From JACRIM01 sp038042195 (GTDB lineage Bacteria > Planctomycetota > Phycisphaerae > UBA1845 > UTPLA1): a stretch of 64,000 bases of DNA. The notes under the pieces were generated by a model. It worked only from the letters and a program-made list of their open reading frames with translations, was not told where the DNA came from and searched no databases. Every line of letters starts with the position of its first letter. Position 1 is the first letter of the stretch. Shown one piece after another: positions 11,269-20,130 of this stretch. Location of the stretch: assembly GCA_038042195.1 (NCBI GenBank), contig JBBTET010000013.1:94904-158903 (forward strand), given 5' to 3'. The position numbers and the translations under genes were made by a program.

Positions 11269-13569
11269 ATGGCCCTGCCGCTCTATGTCGTCACGCTCAT
11301 CCTCAGTTCCTCGCTGCTCTTCCTCGTGCAGCCCATGGTCGGCAAGATGATCCTGCCGCTTCTGGGTGGAACGCCGGCCGTGTGGAACACCTGTATGGTC
11401 TTTTTCCAGGCGTGTCTGCTCGCGGGGTATGCGTATGCGCACGGGTCGGCTGCTTGGCTCGGGGCGCGCCGGCAGGCCGTCGCGCATCTCGTGCTGCTCA
11501 TGCTCCCGTTGATCGCACTCCCGATCACATTTGGCGCGAGCGTTACTCCGCCGCCGAGCGGCAATCCCACGTTCTGGCTGCTCACGCAACTGATGCTCTG
11601 CGCCGGGCTTCCATTCTTCGTCGTGTCCGCCAGTGCCCCGCTCCTGCAAAAGTGGTTTGCCCAGACCGGGCATCCTTCGGCGAAGGATCCGTACTTTCTT
11701 TATGCCGCGAGCAATGTCGGCAGCCTTGGCGCGCTGCTCGGCTATCCGCTCCTCGTCGAGCCGAACATGGCGCTCGGCGCACAGACCACGACGTGGTCCA
11801 TCGGCTATGGGCTGCTCATCATTGCGATAGCTTGCTGCGCCATCGCGCTGTGGCGAGCCAAGAATGATGCGCCGAAACATGAAGCCGCACGAGTCAACGA
11901 GCCGCGTGCGTCCATCGGATGGCCGCGACGCATGCACTGGATTCTCCTCGCAGCCGTCCCGTCGAGCCTGATGCTCGGTGTCACCACGCACGTCACGACC
12001 AACGTTGCCGCCGTGCCGTTGCTGTGGGTCGTGCCGTTGGCGATCTATCTGCTCACGTTCATTTTCGTCTTCGCCGCTCGGCCGCCGATCCCGCATGGGC
12101 TGATGGTGCAGGCGTTTCCGTTCGTCGTGGTCGTGCTCGGCCTGCTCTTCTTCGCGCCGCCACAGGAATTGGGCTGGTACGTCATCCCCGTTCACCTCGT
12201 CGCCTTCTTTGTCGCCGCAATGGTGTGCCACGGCGAACTCGCCCGCCGCCGCCCCAGCACGCAACACCTCACCGAGTATTACCTTTGGATGTCCTTTGGC
12301 GGCGTACTCGGCGGACTCTTCAACGCCATCCTCGCTCCGCTCACCTTCAACTCCATCGCCGAGTATCCCATCGCTGTCGTTGCGGCCTGCATGTTGATGC
12401 CGCGCAAATCAATGCCTCAAGCCTCTAGCCTCAAGCCTCACCTCTCCGTCCTCGACCTCGCCATGCCCCTCGGCGTCGGACTCATCGCCCTTGCCATCGT
12501 CACCGGCCTCAAGATGTCCGCGATGCCTGTCACGTGGCTCTCGCTGATGGCCGTCTTTTTCATCCCCGCGTTTCTCTCATTCCAATTCAAGGACAGCCCC
12601 ATTCGATTCGGACTCGCCATCGGCATTGTCCTACTGGTCACCGCCTCCTACAGCGAATCCGGCAGCGGCGACGTGCTGGCCGTTGAGCGAAACTTCTTCG
12701 GCGTCAAGCGGGTCATGTTTAGCCCCGACCGTACCACGAAACTTCTCGCCCACGGCACCACCAACCACGGCTCACAATCCGTCGACCCCGCGAAGGCCGA
12801 CCAGCCGCTCGCATACTTCCATCGCAACGGCCCGCTCGGCGATGTCTTCAACACCATCGCGTCCGAGACTCCGCCGCGCCCGGTCGGCATCATCGGCCTC
12901 GGCGTCGGCTCTATCGCCGCGTACGCCGCGCCGGATCAGCAGTTCACCTATTACGAGATCGACCCGGCCGTTGAAGCGATGGCCCGCAACGAAGCGTACT
13001 TCACGTTTCTCTCGAAGTGCCCCGGCAAGGTGGACGTCGTCCTCGGCGACGGCCGTCTCACCATCGCCCGCGCCCCAGACAAGCACTTCGGCCTCATCAT
13101 CCTCGATGCGTTCAGTTCCGACGCCATCCCGACGCACCTGCTCTCGCTCGAAGCGATGAATGTCTATCTCTCCAAGCTCAGCGACGACGGCATCCTCGCG
13201 TTTCACATCTCCAACGGCTTCCTGAATCTCGAACCAGTCGTCGCCCGCCTCGCCGAGCGCGCGCACCTGGCCTGCATCAGCCGATCGGATCGTGGACTGC
13301 GCCGGGACGAACTCGCCGACGGCCAGCTTGCAGCGCATTATGTGGTCATGTCGCGCATGCCCGAGCGGCTCGCTGCGCTGGAGTCGAAGCCGCGCTGGCA
13401 TCGCTGCGAGCCGTCGAAGGACGTGCCGGTGTGGACAGACCAATACTGCGACATCCTCGGCGTCCTGCGCCTGCCGCAGCCCGGAACCGAGCCGCCGCAC
13501 CTGGCGCAATCGTCGCCGCCGCGCGAACCGATTCATACCGATGAATCAAGCGAATTGAAAGTCAAATGA
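11269..13569 (+). CDS. membrane protein fused to a spermidine-synthase-like domain
   Basis: A 766-residue protein. GGAGA lies 8 bases before ATG 11269. The first about 460 residues hold some ten to twelve hydrophobic segments, beginning with the SSLLFLVQPMVGKMILPLLGG tract typical of fused MFS/spermidine synthase proteins. The C-terminal third has the methyltransferase-fold signature IGLGVGSIAAYA, the acidic EIDP and the LDAFSSDAIPTHLL segment of polyamine synthases. Bona fide spermidine synthase is soluble; the catalytic activity of this membrane-bound family is not established. A short repeated nucleotide stretch at 12414-12440 falls between two membrane segments. The gene stops 6 bp from the convergent ychF stop. 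Confidence 0.85.
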   Translation: MALPLYVVTLILSSSLLFLVQPMVGKMILPLLGGTPAVWNTCMVFFQACLLAGYAYAHGSAAWLGARRQAVAHLVLLMLPLIALPITFGASVTPPPSGNPTFWLLTQLMLCAGLPFFVVSASAPLLQKWFAQTGHPSAKDPYFLYAASNVGSLGALLGYPLLVEPNMALGAQTTTWSIGYGLLIIAIACCAIALWRAKNDAPKHEAARVNEPRASIGWPRRMHWILLAAVPSSLMLGVTTHVTTNVAAVPLLWVVPLAIYLLTFIFVFAARPPIPHGLMVQAFPFVVVVLGLLFFAPPQELGWYVIPVHLVAFFVAAMVCHGELARRRPSTQHLTEYYLWMSFGGVLGGLFNAILAPLTFNSIAEYPIAVVAACMLMPRKSMPQASSLKPHLSVLDLAMPLGVGLIALAIVTGLKMSAMPVTWLSLMAVFFIPAFLSFQFKDSPIRFGLAIGIVLLVTASYSESGSGDVLAVERNFFGVKRVMFSPDRTTKLLAHGTTNHGSQSVDPAKADQPLAYFHRNGPLGDVFNTIASETPPRPVGIIGLGVGSIAAYAAPDQQFTYYEIDPAVEAMARNEAYFTFLSKCPGKVDVVLGDGRLTIARAPDKHFGLIILDAFSSDAIPTHLLSLEAMNVYLSKLSDDGILAFHISNGFLNLEPVVARLAERAHLACISRSDRGLRRDELADGQLAAHYVVMSRMPERLAALESKPRWHRCEPSKDVPVWTDQYCDILGVLRLPQPGTEPPHLAQSSPPREPIHTDESSELKVK
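12414..12440 (+). repeat. short direct repeat inside the spermidine-synthase-like gene
   Basis: Two copies of GCCTCAAGCCT (12414-12424 and 12428-12438) are separated by CTA. They encode PQASSLKP in a loop after a membrane segment. The stretch is in frame and has a composition unlike the surrounding hydrophobic coding sequence, so it looks like an inserted or expanded low-complexity element. Confidence 0.55.
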
Positions 13570-13575
13570 CGGGCG

Positions 13576-14640
13576 TTACACGTTGAACCGGAAATTGATG
13601 ATGTCCCCATCCGACACGATGTAGTGCTTCGGCTCCAGCCGAACCTTGTTCGCCGCCTTGGCCCCGCGCATGTCCTTGTTGGCCTTGAGATCATCGAAGG
13701 CCACGACTTCAGCCTTGATGAAGCCGCGTTGGATGTCGCTGTGAATCTTGCCGGCCGCCTCGACGGCCTCCATGTTGCGAAAAATCGTCCACGCCCGGAC
13801 CTCGTCCTCGCCGCACGTCAGGAATGAGCACAGCCCCACCGCGTCATAGCAGGTGCGAATCAGCCGAATCTTCGCGGCCTCCTTCAGACCCAGGTCGGCG
13901 AGAAACGTCGACCGGTCCGCATCTTCCAACTGGGCGATCTCGGCCTCGATCTCCGCGGACATGGCAATCGTGGCGCGTGCGTGCCCATGTTGAAACGGAG
14001 CCGGCGCAGCTACTTGCCCTTCGCCGACATTGACCACCACCAACACCGGCTTCATCGTGAGGAAGCCGAAGCTCGCCGCGATGCCGCGCTCTTCGTCGTT
14101 CTGAATGGCCGTAGAGACCGGCGCTTCTTTCTCCAGCGCCTCGCAGGCGCGCTTCATCATGGCCAACTCGCGGAGTTCCGTCTCGCGCGTCTTGGTCGGC
14201 TTGAGGACGCTCTTTTCAAGCTTTTCCACGCGGGTCGTGACCTGCTCGAGGTCGGCGAAGATCAACTCGGTGTGCAACTCCTCGAGATCGGCCTTGGCGT
14301 CGATGCGATTGCGATAGGTCGCCACGCTGTCCGACTCGAAGGCCCGCACGACCATCACGATGCCGTCGCAGCGCCGGACCGTCGTCATCGCCTTGCGAAA
14401 CTCGGCCTGCCCGTGGGCATCGGCCAGGCTCACGCCCGGAAGGTCGATGAACTCGAGGTGCGCCGGTGTGTATTTCTTGGGCTTGTAGAGTTCGGCGAGA
14501 TAATCAAGCCGCTCATCCGGCACGGCCACCGAGGCGATTCGCTCGGCGGGGGCGTGCGTGGGGTCGAGACGCTGCCCGCTGACAGCGTCGAAGAGCGTGG
14601 ACTTGCCGGACTGCGGCGGACCGATGATGGCGAACTTCAT
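13576..14640 (-). CDS. ychF: YchF/OLA1-type P-loop ATPase with C-terminal TGS-like domain
   Basis: A 354-residue Obg-related protein. G1 is GPPQSGKST at residues 7-15, G3 is DLPGV near 67-71, and the G4 position reads NVGE, keeping the N-x-x-E form that gives YchF/OLA1 proteins their preference for ATP over GTP. A helical domain with a long coiled segment and a C-terminal DUF933/TGS domain (FLTCGEDEVRAWTIFRN ... KHYIVSDGDIINFRFNV) follow. The P-loop differs from the common GLPNVGKST form, so this is probably the divergent branch found in planctomycetes and relatives. YchF proteins bind ribosomes and affect stress responses in studied bacteria. Confidence 0.87.
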   Translation of the reverse strand: MKFAIIGPPQSGKSTLFDAVSGQRLDPTHAPAERIASVAVPDERLDYLAELYKPKKYTPAHLEFIDLPGVSLADAHGQAEFRKAMTTVRRCDGIVMVVRAFESDSVATYRNRIDAKADLEELHTELIFADLEQVTTRVEKLEKSVLKPTKTRETELRELAMMKRACEALEKEAPVSTAIQNDEERGIAASFGFLTMKPVLVVVNVGEGQVAAPAPFQHGHARATIAMSAEIEAEIAQLEDADRSTFLADLGLKEAAKIRLIRTCYDAVGLCSFLTCGEDEVRAWTIFRNMEAVEAAGKIHSDIQRGFIKAEVVAFDDLKANKDMRGAKAANKVRLEPKHYIVSDGDIINFRFNV

Positions 14641-14733
14641 GCGTACCGTTCCCTTTCAGCGGCCGCATTCTAGGGGGGGGAAACGACGGGGTCGAGATGC
14701 GTTAAGAAGGCGTGTGATGCGTGAATGGGCGAC

Positions 14734-15597
14734 TCAGGCGCGTTCGGCGAAGTCAAACTCGCGCCGGCTGAACCAAAGCCAGCCCAGCGCCAGAACGCCG
14801 ACCGAGACCAACGACGCCTGAATGAAGTTCCAATCGAACGGATTGCGATTCATCAGCAAACAGTCGCGATATGCTCGGATGATGGGCGTCATCGGGTTGA
14901 GTTGGATCACGGCCCGCTTCCACGCGGCCGCCGGCTCCAGTTGATAAACCACGCACGTCACGAACATCCAAAGTTGAATGAACGATCGGAACAGGAATCC
15001 CACGTCGCGATAGAACAGATTCGCCATCGATAGTAGCAGCCCCAGGCCCACCGTCAGCGATGTCTGCACCAGCACCACGACCGGCAGGCACAAAATAGCC
15101 CAGCCCAGCTCGAACCGCCACGGCCCGCCGCGGAAGTGAACGATCAACGCGAACACGATGAGCACCACCGTCGAGATGGCGAAGTCGATGAACGCGCTGC
15201 CGACCGCCGCGATGGGGAACACCTCGCGCGGGAAATAAATCTTCGTAATGAGTTGCCGATTTGAGACGAGCGAGATCGTGGCGGTCTGAAGGCTGTTCGC
15301 AAAAAATGTCCACGGCACCAGGCCCGACAACGCGAACAACGAATAGGGCAGCGAGGCATGGCCGGTCAGTGTTTGTGGATCGAGCTGGCTCACCGTGCCG
15401 AATACGAATGTGAAGATGCCCATCATCATCACGGGCGGAATGATGGCCCACGCTGCGCCGAGCATCGAATGCTTGTAGCGCACGCGGATGTCCCGCCACG
15501 TCAGCATCCACGTCAGCTCCCGGTACGCAGACAGCCGACGAAGCCGCTCGAAGACTCCGACGGCCTCCGCAACCTGTGGCATGTAGACTGGGTTCAT
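14734..15597 (-). CDS. ABC-2 type polysaccharide export permease
   Basis: A 287-residue membrane protein. ATG 15597 is preferred to TTG 15603. The N-terminal LTWRDIRVRYKHSMLGAAWAI segment is the hallmark of O-antigen/teichoic-acid type permeases (Wzm/TagG family), followed by six membrane segments. It would form an exporter with a Wzt-type ATPase. No ATPase gene is visible in the window; the partner must be elsewhere. The gene follows the glycosyltransferase by 33 bp on the same strand, which supports a role in surface polysaccharide export. Confidence 0.88.
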   Translation of the reverse strand: MNPVYMPQVAEAVGVFERLRRLSAYRELTWMLTWRDIRVRYKHSMLGAAWAIIPPVMMMGIFTFVFGTVSQLDPQTLTGHASLPYSLFALSGLVPWTFFANSLQTATISLVSNRQLITKIYFPREVFPIAAVGSAFIDFAISTVVLIVFALIVHFRGGPWRFELGWAILCLPVVVLVQTSLTVGLGLLLSMANLFYRDVGFLFRSFIQLWMFVTCVVYQLEPAAAWKRAVIQLNPMTPIIRAYRDCLLMNRNPFDWNFIQASLVSVGVLALGWLWFSRREFDFAERA

Positions 15598-15630
15598 TGC
15601 CAAATTGGTACCCCGACAGCGGCGACGCGA

Positions 15631-16755
15631 TCACCCGACCACGGTGCCTGCCACGGAGTCATATCGGTCGGCGTAACGCGCCAGGGTGATGGAGAGGCCG
15701 TGCTGCGCCTCGATGTGCGTCCTCGCCGCGGTCCCCAGGCAATTTCGGCGCGTCGGATCATGCAACAGTGATCCAATCGCCGTCGCAAGTGCTGCCGCAT
15801 CCGCCGGTGGGACGAGCCAACCCGTCCGGTCATGTTCGATCAGGTCCACGTTTCCCCCCACGGCCGTTGCGATGCACGCCAACCCCGACGCCATCGCCTC
15901 TAGCAGGGCGTTCGAGCATCCCTCCCATAGCGACGGCAGGACGAACACATCCGCCGCCTGATACCACTCTGAGAGATTCGACTGCGCCCCGACGAACCGA
16001 ATCTCCACGCCACGAACTTGATTGGCCATCTGCTGCAATCGCCCACCCAGGTAATCTTGCCCCACGATCACAAAACAGGCGCGACGGGAGTCTCCGTCCA
16101 TCCTCCCCACCGCCTGTACCAGATACTCGTGCCCCTTCACCGGCTTGAGATTCCCCACCGACAACACGATGGGCCGATCCATCGGCAATCCCAACGCCGC
16201 CCGAATCGCCGCCTTCTCGTTCGTCGGTGCGAATCGCCCCGTGTCCACGCCGTTTGGCAGTTCGTCGAACGCCGCCAGGGGAACACTCAAGGCGTCGCAC
16301 ACCGGCTCAACCGCTCGCGCACTCACCGTCCACCGCGCATCGCATCGAAGTAACGCCTCGCGGTACACCCGCGCCCGCCACGGCGACCAATTCGGTTGTG
16401 CCGTCTCCAACCCATGAAAACTAAATACGATCCGCACGCCCTCCGACAACTCCGCCGCCGCCACTGCATCGAGCAGCATCGCGAAGTTGCGAATGTGCAG
16501 CACGTCCACCCGATGCTCGCGTAGCACGCGCGCCAACCGCCGCGACCACATGGGGTCCGGCGTCCGCGTCGGCTCGTGGCAAATAGTTACGTGGTTTGGC
16601 AGCGTGCGATCGTCGGTCGTGCATCCGTCGCCTGTGACGATGACATGCCGAAACCGATCCGCCGGCAGTCCATTTGCGATTTGCAAAAGCTGCCGCTCCA
16701 TCCCGCCCGTATCAAGTCGCCAGACTGGATGACAGATTGTGATCGGCCTCGCCAT
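15631..16755 (-). CDS. GT4-family glycosyltransferase
   Basis: A 374-residue GT-B enzyme. The start has the TGGMERQLLQIANGL acceptor-side loop typical of exopolysaccharide sugar transferases. The C-terminal donor lobe has PSLWEGCSNALLEAMASGLA, including the E-x7-E pattern that binds the nucleotide-sugar, and a GWLVPPAD tract. An AAGGA site lies 5 bases before ATG 16755. It precedes the ABC-2 permease and follows pyruvate kinase, all on the minus strand. Sugar specificity cannot be read from the sequence. Confidence 0.88.
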   Translation of the reverse strand: MARPITICHPVWRLDTGGMERQLLQIANGLPADRFRHVIVTGDGCTTDDRTLPNHVTICHEPTRTPDPMWSRRLARVLREHRVDVLHIRNFAMLLDAVAAAELSEGVRIVFSFHGLETAQPNWSPWRARVYREALLRCDARWTVSARAVEPVCDALSVPLAAFDELPNGVDTGRFAPTNEKAAIRAALGLPMDRPIVLSVGNLKPVKGHEYLVQAVGRMDGDSRRACFVIVGQDYLGGRLQQMANQVRGVEIRFVGAQSNLSEWYQAADVFVLPSLWEGCSNALLEAMASGLACIATAVGGNVDLIEHDRTGWLVPPADAAALATAIGSLLHDPTRRNCLGTAARTHIEAQHGLSITLARYADRYDSVAGTVVG

Positions 16756-16800
16756 GATCCTTACATCGGCCGATGGACCGCACCGACGAAACCCGATCCC

Positions 16801-18252
16801 TCAATCCGTGATCCACGGCATCGCATCCGTCGTTCCGCCGACGAGGTGAATCAGCAGCGCGTTCGTCGAACCGACCGCCTTCAGAGGTGTCCCGGCGACG
16901 ACCACGATTAAATCCCCGCGCTCCACAATCCCGCGCGACAGCATCGCCTCGTCCACATCGCGCAGCATCGCCGTGATCTGTTCCTGCCGGGCCAATTGAA
17001 TCGGCATCACCCCGTAAAACATGCACATCCGTCGACACACCGCCTCCTCCGGCGACAGCCCCACCACCGGAACACCCAGCCGACTCTTGCTCAAAAGCCG
17101 CGCTGTGTTGCCCGTCGCCGTCCACACCGCCACGGCCTTTGCATGAAGCTCGCGTGCCAAGAGCGCTGCCCCGTGGGCCACGGCTGTCGCCACCGGTCGA
17201 AGGCTTTCCGTCACCTCGACCTGCCCCACTTCGCCGCTCTCCTCGGCAAACGATTCTGTCTGAGCGGCGATTCGTGCCATCATGGCGACACTCTCCGTCG
17301 GGAACTGTCCGACGGACGTCTCGGCGCTGAGCATCACGGCGTCGGCCGCATCGAGAATGGCGTTGGCCACGTCGCTGACTTCGGCCCGCGTCGCTGTCGG
17401 GCTGTTGATCATGGATTGAAGCATCTGCGTGGCAATGATCGCCGGCTTGCCCGCCCGGCGGCACATCCGCGTGATTCGCTTCTGGATAATCGGCACCTGG
17501 GCGAGGTCCATCTCCACGCCCATGTCGCCGCGCGCCACCAGCACGGCGTCTGCTGATTCAACGATCTCCTCCAGGTGCCTCGCGGCCTGAGGCGTCTCCA
17601 CCTTTGCCACGACCCGACTGTCGCAGTGAGCCAGCGGCATCAAGTCGCGCAGCTCCCGCAGGTCGGCCGCCGTGCGCACGAAGGACATGGCGATGTAGTC
17701 GAGTCGGTTCTCCATCGCCCAGGCCAGGTCGAGCCGATCCTTGTCGGTCAGCGCCGACATCACCAGGTCGGTGTCGGGCACGTTCACACCCTTGCGCGAG
17801 CTGACCACGCCGGCCACTTCGCAGACACAGGTAAGCAACCCGGGCGAAGCCGTCTCGACGCGCAGGCGAACATTGCCATCGTCGATCAACAATCGGTGTC
17901 CCGCCTTGGCCTCGCCGACGAGTTCCGGTCGATTCGTGGAGATGCGCTGGGACGTGCCCTTGATGTGTTCCGCGACGACCTCAATCCGATCCCCCGCGGC
18001 CAGCGTGAACGAGTCATTCACGATTGGATCGACGCGAATCTTCGGTCCGCACAAGTCGCCCATCACGGCAACATGGCAGTGGCGCTCGCGCCGCACTGCT
18101 TGAATGCGCTCATAGGTCCGCGCATGTTGTTCCAACGTCCCATGCGAGAAGTTCAGACGAAAGACATTCACCCCCGCATCGATCAGCCGCCCCAGCATCT
18201 CCGGCGACTCCGTTGCTGGGCCGAGCGTGGCAATGATTTTGGTGTGGATCAT
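16801..18252 (-). CDS. pyk: pyruvate kinase
   Basis: A 483-residue glycolytic enzyme that converts phosphoenolpyruvate and ADP to pyruvate and ATP. The sequence shows the N-terminal TKIIATLGPAT, the RLNFSHG substrate loop, the VVAKVET lysine strand, VARGDMGVEMDLAQVPIIQK with the metal-binding Glu and Asp, and ATQMLQSMINSPTATRAEVSDVAN. The tail holds the regulatory-type C-terminal domain. GDLCGPKIR replaces the more usual DLQGPKIR. It is flanked by glycan genes on the same strand (45 bp to the glycosyltransferase, 8 bp from the methyltransferase), which is an unusual setting for this enzyme. Confidence 0.96.
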   Translation of the reverse strand: MIHTKIIATLGPATESPEMLGRLIDAGVNVFRLNFSHGTLEQHARTYERIQAVRRERHCHVAVMGDLCGPKIRVDPIVNDSFTLAAGDRIEVVAEHIKGTSQRISTNRPELVGEAKAGHRLLIDDGNVRLRVETASPGLLTCVCEVAGVVSSRKGVNVPDTDLVMSALTDKDRLDLAWAMENRLDYIAMSFVRTAADLRELRDLMPLAHCDSRVVAKVETPQAARHLEEIVESADAVLVARGDMGVEMDLAQVPIIQKRITRMCRRAGKPAIIATQMLQSMINSPTATRAEVSDVANAILDAADAVMLSAETSVGQFPTESVAMMARIAAQTESFAEESGEVGQVEVTESLRPVATAVAHGAALLARELHAKAVAVWTATGNTARLLSKSRLGVPVVGLSPEEAVCRRMCMFYGVMPIQLARQEQITAMLRDVDEAMLSRGIVERGDLIVVVAGTPLKAVGSTNALLIHLVGGTTDAMPWITD

Positions 18253-18260
18253 ATTCTGGC

Positions 18261-18947
18261 TTACCGCTTCTCAAGTACGAAAAAATAATTATACAAACTC
18301 AGCCCCGGCCGGAACTCCCGCGCGATCTTGAATCCTCCCTCGCACAGGGCCTTGCGGATCCGTCGTTTGGGATAGCCGAGTCGATCCAGCTCCCAATAGT
18401 GTTGCCCGTCGAAGCGCGGCTTGCTGTATTGTCGGAATCCCAGCGCCAGAAAGATCGGCTCCAGCAGCGGCACGTTGATCCCGACGTGGAAGCCGACCAG
18501 CGGACACGGCAGCGTCACGATGACATTCTTTCGGCACACGCGCCGAAGCTCCGCCAGGCACGACGCGAATTGATCGAACGGCAAATGCTCCAACACCTCC
18601 GCGATGAGGATCGTGTCGAAGCTGCCCTCCGCGAACGGCATCGCTCGCAAGTCCCCGATGCACGTCGGCGATAGTTCGGGATCCAGATCGAGCGTCGAGA
18701 CCTCCAAGCCCCAGCGCTGCATGATCCAGGACGTTAGCCCCATGCCGATGCCGATCTCCAGCACGCTGCGCCCTCCACAATCTCGCACGGCTTTGGCCTG
18801 ATACCAATACGTCATCATTCTGGGGAGATTCAGGTAGTCGCCGAGGTAATGATCCGCGTGAACCTGCAAGGCCGTGGACTTCTTGGCTGGTGCGACCGGT
18901 ATTGTTCGTGGCCCCGCGCCCATCACCGGCGCACTGAAACTGCTCAT
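18261..18947 (-). CDS. class I SAM-dependent methyltransferase
   Basis: A 228-residue soluble protein. The SAM-binding motif I is VLEIGIGMGLTSW, the acidic end of strand beta-2 is STLDLDPE, and motif IV is FDTILIAEVLEHLPF, typical of the Methyltransf_11 group. A GGGAG site sits 6 bases before ATG 18947. It ends 8 bp before the pyk start on the same strand. The neighbouring glycan genes suggest a sugar or lipid carrier substrate, but this is inference. Confidence 0.85.
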   Translation of the reverse strand: MSSFSAPVMGAGPRTIPVAPAKKSTALQVHADHYLGDYLNLPRMMTYWYQAKAVRDCGGRSVLEIGIGMGLTSWIMQRWGLEVSTLDLDPELSPTCIGDLRAMPFAEGSFDTILIAEVLEHLPFDQFASCLAELRRVCRKNVIVTLPCPLVGFHVGINVPLLEPIFLALGFRQYSKPRFDGQHYWELDRLGYPKRRIRKALCEGGFKIAREFRPGLSLYNYFFVLEKR

Positions 18948-19104
18948 GACGCTCTCCCAGTATCTTTGATCGCATCCGTCAACTCGGACCGTCTCATAAG
19001 GGATCGGCAGTATCAGGCGATCACGGTTGCTATTTCAGGGCGGCCGACCCTGCGACGATGAAGGGCTGCCCGAAGGGGACGTTCATACCGGGGGATCATT
19101 GGGG

Positions 19105-19635
19105 ATGTCCGAGAAAAATACCGAGCGCCTTCCTCTCATTCTCGTTGCACTCTGCGGCGGCGGCTGGCATCGCGAGACCGTTCGCGTGCTCGAACGCTTT
19201 CCGCGCGGCGAGTTCCGCTTCGCCTATGCCTACGGCCATCAGGGCGGCGTGCATGGCGCATCGCGCCTGCCGATGCCGTTCGACGGACCGTGCTTCCCAA
19301 TCCATTACCTCGGCCCCACGCGCAAATCGCTCAGCCGATTCATCTTGAATCCGATCCGATTTTTCTCAAGCATCATCGAGGCTTTCGACATCGTCGGCCG
19401 ACTTCGACCCGATGCCGTCTTCGTCGTCGGCGCCGCGACGGCCATTCCACTGTTCCTCGCGGCGAGGTGCTTCGGTGCGACGTGCGTGTTTATCGAATCG
19501 CTCACGCGTGTTGAGAAGCTGTCGCTCACCGGTCGCATTGTGCGACGACTGGGTCTGGCCGACCGACTCTACGTCCAGTGGGAACGGCTCAGTCGCGAAC
19601 TCGACGGCACACATTATGCGGGGGCCGTGCTGTGA
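19105..19635 (+). CDS. Alg14/PssD-like glycosyltransferase membrane subunit
   Basis: A 176-residue protein read from ATG 19105 (GGGGGAT upstream). It has the Alg14-like start LILVALCGGGWH, a glycine-rich GHQGG loop, a hydrophobic helix and the DAVFVVGAATAIPLFLAARCFG and CVFIESLTRVEKLS segments. In two-part GT28 enzymes this subunit anchors and binds acceptor, and the Alg13-like partner carries the donor site. The next gene begins inside this stop codon (GTGA), exactly the arrangement expected for a two-subunit enzyme. Confidence 0.82.
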   Translation: MSEKNTERLPLILVALCGGGWHRETVRVLERFPRGEFRFAYAYGHQGGVHGASRLPMPFDGPCFPIHYLGPTRKSLSRFILNPIRFFSSIIEAFDIVGRLRPDAVFVVGAATAIPLFLAARCFGATCVFIESLTRVEKLSLTGRIVRRLGLADRLYVQWERLSRELDGTHYAGAVL

Positions 19636-20099
19636 TACTGCTCACCGTCGGCACGCAATTCTTCGACGACCTGATCGACGAGGCCGACCGCCTTGCCGGC
19701 GAAGGCGTCTTCGCGGAGCCGGTGCTGGCCCAGATCGGCCTGTCGAAGACGAAACCGCGACACATGCAGCACGTCGCCTTCGACCCGAACCTCCTCGACA
19801 AGGCCGCGAAGGCCAGCCTCATCATCACCCACGCCGGCACCGGGTCGCTCTGCGAATGCATCAGCATCGGCCGCCCGTTCATCGCCGTGGTGAACGACAC
19901 CAAGGCGGGCAACCACCAGCTTGAGTTCCTTCAACACCTCTCGACGCTCTATGACTTTTGCTGGATCGACTCTCCCCGAAAGCTGCGCGAGGCCCTGCCC
20001 CACGCCCGACCGGCCACCTCGCTCGGTTCGCCCGGCGTCTCGCGCCTCGCGGAAAACATCGCCGAGTATCTAGCGAGCGCTGCCACTTCCCACGTATAA
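19632..20099 (+). CDS. Alg13/PssE-like glycosyltransferase catalytic subunit
   Basis: A 155-residue protein starting at GTG 19632, which overlaps the previous stop by four bases. It opens with VILLTVGTQFFDDLI and contains the GT28 C-terminal donor-binding stretch IITHAGTGSLCECISIGRPF followed by NHQLEF. This is the C-terminal half of a MurG/Alg13-type glycosyltransferase. With its partner it probably transfers a sugar to a lipid-linked or polysaccharide intermediate. Confidence 0.85.
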   Translation: MILLTVGTQFFDDLIDEADRLAGEGVFAEPVLAQIGLSKTKPRHMQHVAFDPNLLDKAAKASLIITHAGTGSLCECISIGRPFIAVVNDTKAGNHQLEFLQHLSTLYDFCWIDSPRKLREALPHARPATSLGSPGVSRLAENIAEYLASAATSHV

Positions 20100-20130
20100 T
20101 CCGGCGAACCCTTAACGCCCGGTATGCGAC

